From assembly GCA_016929635.1 (NCBI GenBank), contig JAFGIL010000067.1:54855-118854 (forward strand): DNA of 64,000 bases, read 5' to 3'. How positions within the stretch are numbered: position 1 is the stretch's first letter; every line of letters begins with the position of its first letter. Positions 30,401 to 36,400 of this stretch are shown piece after piece. A program made the position numbers and the translations under genes. The notes under the pieces are model-generated. The model made no database searches. It was not told the DNA's origin and saw only the letters and a list, made by a program, of their open reading frames with translations. The DNA comes from Endomicrobiales bacterium. Its GTDB lineage: Bacteria > Elusimicrobiota > Endomicrobiia > Endomicrobiales > JAFGIL01.

Positions 30401-33400
30401 AGCTTTGATTTTATTACTACTTCGTCATTGCTTCCCAAAGGCCTTTGCAATAACGACCTCAGTATTCTTTCTGCAACTTCATAATCGCTATGCACTATTG
30501 CACTATTAGCAATATCAAGCAACTCATTGATAGTTATATTACTAGGCAGAGGAGGCAGTCTCTCTTCTGATAATGGGCTGACGATTAAATCGCTGAGCCT
30601 GGTTATTTCTCCTATATAAGGTAAAATATTCGGAAGGTTTTCTTTTATAACAAAGTTTATTCTCGCTGCTATATCAGCAGGGAGTGTAAATTTCAATAAA
30701 TAGTCTTCTGCTTTCCTGACAACTGCTGCATCTGGAGTGTTTTCTTCTTTTAGGAATGTATGGTAGTGCTCTATAAAATCATCGGAGGGTAAGTCTTGTG
30801 CCCTTGCTTTTATTCCCTTATCCCTAAGATATGCATTAAATCTAACGTTTTGCCCTGACCTTGCTTTAAGTTCATTGAGCTCGTGAATAATAACCAGCCT
30901 TTTTTCCTCATCATTGTTAAATTCATCCCAGAATCCTTCGGTAACTATAAGCCTTATCGGATTATTGTTGGCATCGGTTAAAAGCGTTGCAAATCTGTAT
31001 ACTTTATCGCTTACTTTAAGTAATTTTCCTTTACACGTGCTTACTTCAATCTTTCCGGTCGGCGCCCGTGCCTGCCCATCATATACCTGAGATAACAATC
31101 TTTCCAGATCCTGCTCTCTTTTCTTATATTTGTTTCCCTGGACATGCTGGATTTCATCGGCAGTCTGAGAAAGCAATGCAGCTTCAATCTCTTCTGCAAT
31201 CTGAATTGAAACGTCTTCCAAAAACATATCTCCAACTGTAAACAAGCATGCATTTATCGATCCCCTTAACAACCCCTCAACAACATTTCTTACATTAAAC
31301 CCTAATGCCTGAGGTTCGGGCTTATCTGTTATTTTATCTAAAAGAGGAGACATGATTAGTTTGAATATTTTTGGTACTCTTAAGGTAGAATTTAGTATTG
31401 ATGTTCTTTTTACGGCATTTACATTTTCCTCAAGCCAGTCTCTGTCAGAATCTCTCATTTCATTTTTTGCTTCTACAATCACGCGCATTTTTTCAAGATC
31501 CATTGGTATATTTTCTAATAACATCTGCATAAAGTCTCTATTTGGGACAACTCCGTCTACTTCATTAAATATCGGAACTTCCTCTCCTTTATCATCCATG
31601 TTACTTAATACCGCTGTTTGTATCCTTATATTCATTCTTTTTGCCCATGCAAAAACATCTTCTAACTGGTCTTTAGTCCAATCCTCTATATTTTCACCAT
31701 ATCCGATAGGCATTGATCTAGCAAAGTTTGCCGTATTAACAGCAACAGTTAAGTATTTTCTGATTTTTTTTGGGCTTATATCCCGCGCAGCCAAACCTGC
31801 AATAGTTGCATTCAATAAATCCACAAACTCACCTGCTTCATGATATCTTCCTTCTCCTCTGATAATACCATTCTCTATAGTTACTTCAACCTTATTCTTT
31901 ATGGCATAATCAATAATTTCCAGAAAATCTTCTATATCACCCTTATGGCTGAAATTAACGATAACATTAGAGGCTCCTATTGTTTTTGCCATATCAATTG
32001 TTTGTTTGTAATACATTACAACCATATCTGAATTGTATGCAAAACCAGGCTCATTATAATAACTTGGACCACGTATGGTAACTTCAGTCTTTGATTTTTT
32101 AATAGCATGTCTCATAGTACCAATCATACCATCAGTTAATTCGTCAGGCATAAACACAGTCCCTATTGCTGGATTATGGTCAACGCTTAGCTCAAAATAC
32201 TTATCGCCTCTTACTGCAGCACGGAACACAGCTGATACAGGCCCTAAAAACTCTGCTGATACATGTTTATGATTAGAAAAACCATATTGATTGTGTTTTA
32301 GCGCAAACCTGATACCTCTTAATTCACGATCAATAGACCTTTTTTGAATCTTACTATTCAATAAAATCTGAGCCAAATAATTTAATGCGTCAGTCTCGCG
32401 TGTTTCTCCAAATTGAAGCATTGATTCATCCGCTTGATAAATAACAGCAAGTTTATATAGAATAAACAAGATACTTTCTATATCAGGATGAAGATCTTTT
32501 AACATTTGTACTATATAACGGTTTCGTTTCAATAACTCATCTATAACTTCTAACGTTTCTGGCTCAATCTTATATCCAAATCTTTTCTCTGCAAATTCTA
32601 CTAATCTATTATCAATCGGGAGGTTATGTTGATGACTGCCGTACATCTCTTTCTCAACATTTTGCAACGTTGTTTCAGCTAGCAACTGTCCATTAGATCG
32701 ATCAGTAACAGTCAAAGCATCCTTGCTATCTTCAGCAGCTAACTCATACAAAATTAGTTCGTACTTTGTAGCGCTAATTCTTTTTTTGCTTTCTTCATTT
32801 TTTAATCGTTCCAGATAGTCTTGCATATAATCTTGATTGCTTAATGCAAAAATATAGTGAAGAGAAAGCATTGAAGCTAACTGGGGATCTTCCTCCATCG
32901 CACGCATCATATCCCTGTAATCTATACGTAAAAGAGTTGCCCCGTTTTCTCCTGCACATACCCTTGCACTGCGGCGCCTGTTAGCTGCCAGCAATCCAAA
33001 CTCTCCCACCATATTTCCTGTCCCTTTTCTGATTGTTGTAAATCCTCCTACATTTTTATTTAACTGCTTTCCGGTTATGTCAACTTCTCCATCAAGAATG
33101 ATGTACATTGAGTAACCCATATCTCCTTCTTCAATAAACGGCACTCCTGCTGGGACTTTCACAATAGTCCCGCTAACGGAATGCTTATGTTTTGAAGCCA
33201 ATGGCCTTCTTATACCCATACGAGTCAGCAATAATTGTGAGACAATATCATAAAGATCAACTTCCTCCGTACCTCCTATTGTAAACTGTGATTTTACTGC
33301 AGTTCTTCCCATTTCCAACTGATAAGCCACACTTTCTTTTCTTCGCTCCCAGTTTCTGTACCAACTTTCTCCTTCTTTTGTAACACCTGCGGCTTTGGAA

Positions 33401-36400
33401 AAATGTTCCATTAATTTCATAAAATTTCTTTTAAATGGAGTTGGCAGCAGCTTAGTGACTAGCATTGTTGTTGAGTCATTTAACAACATTGGAAGAAAGA
33501 AATAAGGATAATTACCCGGCACATTTGCCTGCGCTTTTCCTATCTCCGTCTGTAAAGCAGGCACTAATTCATGTTCATATGTTTCCGGGCTTAGCAGCCA
33601 TGTGCCTGCTGATTGGTCTGCTCCTTTCTCAGTAATAATTGCCATGCGATGCAAAATAGCACGCCGTTTTGTATCGCCATCTATTCTCTGCATTGCTTCC
33701 AGATAATTACGCGTTAGAGACAAAATACGCAGTTCAGCTTCGAGCAAATATTGAAGAATAGCTTTTTCAGTGTAAATACTTAGCTGTTTCCGTAAATCTG
33801 GATTCGGATCCGTATGCAATGTTGTAATTAAATCACTTCTTTCACCGCGGTCAATAAGTGCTAAATCTTTCCTGACTATCCCCTGAATCTCCTGGGCACG
33901 ATTATCAATCTCTTCAATCATACTTTCTAAATCATCAACTGTAATACTTCCGCTTTCACTTGCAAGATTATCCAGTTTTGAACGTATCTTTGATACAAGT
34001 ATATTTGTATTAGGAGTAATTAGAAACCTTTTAACATCGCTTGGGAAATCTGTTTTACGTATAATTACTTCTATTTCCTTAAAAACCCCTTCCAAATTAT
34101 GTTCTGCCCCAAATTGCTCTTTGTTGATACCGGCTATTTTATATATTAAATCAATAATTTCTTCCCTTCGGCCGTCTGCCATATAATGATAGTACTGCAG
34201 GCGGTCCTGCAATTCAGTCATAAGCCCGTACATCTGATTTATGGCATCCAGGCTGTACATTAAAGGCTCGGAAATATCCCTCAATTCAACTAATCTACCT
34301 TCTAAATATCTATAATCCTGGGAATCTGCCTCATCTAATGCTTTTTCAATATTTTCTACCATCCGTTCTAAAACACTATTAGACATTAAATCCGGATTCC
34401 TCCTTATATCTTCAACCAAATCTCTAGTGCCCTGTTTAACTTTTTCATATTGCTGCGGGTCTACCCTGCTTCTTCTCCTTGCCTCTTTAAGATCATAAAA
34501 ACTTGACAGCATTTCTTCGGCTTTTGTAAATATGCCTGTAATATCAACCACTTTTTCAAACCCTGCATCCAATAGTTCCATTGACTTCTCACGCTGCGTA
34601 ACATCTGCCGGATCTGCATCAATGGATGCTTTAATAACATCAAACAAATCTTTTAATTGAGGATCTTTTTCCAAATCCTTGTATTTCCTTAAAAACAATT
34701 CTGATTTTTTTACTACTATGAAAGGATCCTCTTGTCCTCTCATTGCATTAAGCTGCTGTATTGTAATAGGCACAAATGCCGGGCGGTTTCTTCCGGTTTT
34801 CCTTGTAAACGCATTCTCAACTTCCCGGAAATGAAGGTCATGGAAAAATCCCGCAAGAAAAGCCAACCGGACATCCTCAGGCTTACACCAGGATGAACGC
34901 GAAACAAGAAGAACACACGCATAAGCTACCATAAGTGCGTGGGCAAAGCTATGGTAAACTCTGGTAAGTATATTCATTCCGGCTGCACCATGCATATCCT
35001 TCATTATTTCCATCAGACGCATAGATGCATCTAATTGCTCTGAATCCATATATGGCTTCATTGTTTTTATTATACGTCTCGGCAAATCAGTGACAACCTC
35101 CGCAATGGAATTTATAACAGTTTGTGTAAAAGATTCTATTATCATTGTAGGAAAATCAAATACATAATTTTTTAAACTAATCAAATATTCTTCTACAAAC
35201 CATAATGATTTTGGAAGCTCATAATTTTTTTGTTGAAATTTTACATGATCAGCTATATGGGCATATATCATCCTCCTGTTATTTCCATGAAACTTTCCGA
35301 TAAGCGATGCATTAATAACTACATCTTTTCCTTCTCTAACAGTATCAGTTATAAAACGCATTTCCTTAGGATTGCCTAAAGTTACTTTCACATCACTAAT
35401 TTCTTGCTGGAGCAAAAAGTGCTCAAGTTCTATTAGAATATCATTATCGGGAATTAAAGGCAGTTCTGATGATTCTTGTTTTCTTACTATCTGGATAAAA
35501 TCAGCAAATGCCGGAATTATAGGCAGGGCTATAACGATGTAGCCTAAAAAATTGTTTAAAGGTAATGAAAAATTTTCAAAAACCAGTGAAATCAGCACCA
35601 ATACGACTAGATTTACAAATATTGCCGTAACAACTGTTACTAAATGCATTAAAACAAATCCCAGCCTGTTTGACGCTGACATTTTTCTTCCGGAAGGGTC
35701 ATCAGCTGCCTCATCATCAGCGATAGCTATTTCATCTTCGGAATCTACTACCCTGCTCAAGGTCTTGGACTCGGCATCCTGCACATAGTTCAAAGGCACT
35801 GTTTCTTCGCCATAAACCACCAGGATAGTATATTCGCCTTCGGCTGTCTGGACAAACTCAATCCTGCCGACTTTATTGCCGAAAAGCTCAGCGCTAAAAA
35901 CCTCGTTTAATGCCTGGCTTATTGCATCAGCGGAAAAGCTGTTTAAAAGTTTTATTCCAGTATCGCCCCCGAATAACTCATCGATTATGCCTGTTACCTG
36001 GTCAATATTCGTTACTTCATAGTATTGCGACGAAGCCAGGAATTTACGTATCTCCATAGCTTCCAGGCTTCCGATAAAACCATCCTGCATCTCTAAATCT
36101 AAAGAAAACTGTTTTTGCGGATTAATATACTTTGATATTACTTCGGAATGTTTTTTAAGTATTCTTTTATACTCAACTTCTGCAAAATTAGTATCCTGCG
36201 TAACATTCGGCGTGATGACTATATAAGGGATGTTTCTCTCCTTCATAATCTCGACAAGGCCTGGTGTATGGAAACCTCCGGTCACCAATACTATTATTTC
36301 CCCTGCATTTTCCAACAAGTCTTCACTGGTTACTTTGTGTTCTTGACTGCTTTCATTGTTAGAATTCAGAAGCCAGGATTCAGAATTCAGAGGTTTGTCT

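Noticed and set aside
31352..31843. 163-codon plus-strand frame inside the giant gene
   Set aside because: It lies opposite the TIM-barrel region whose own frame shows coherent motifs; no independent evidence.
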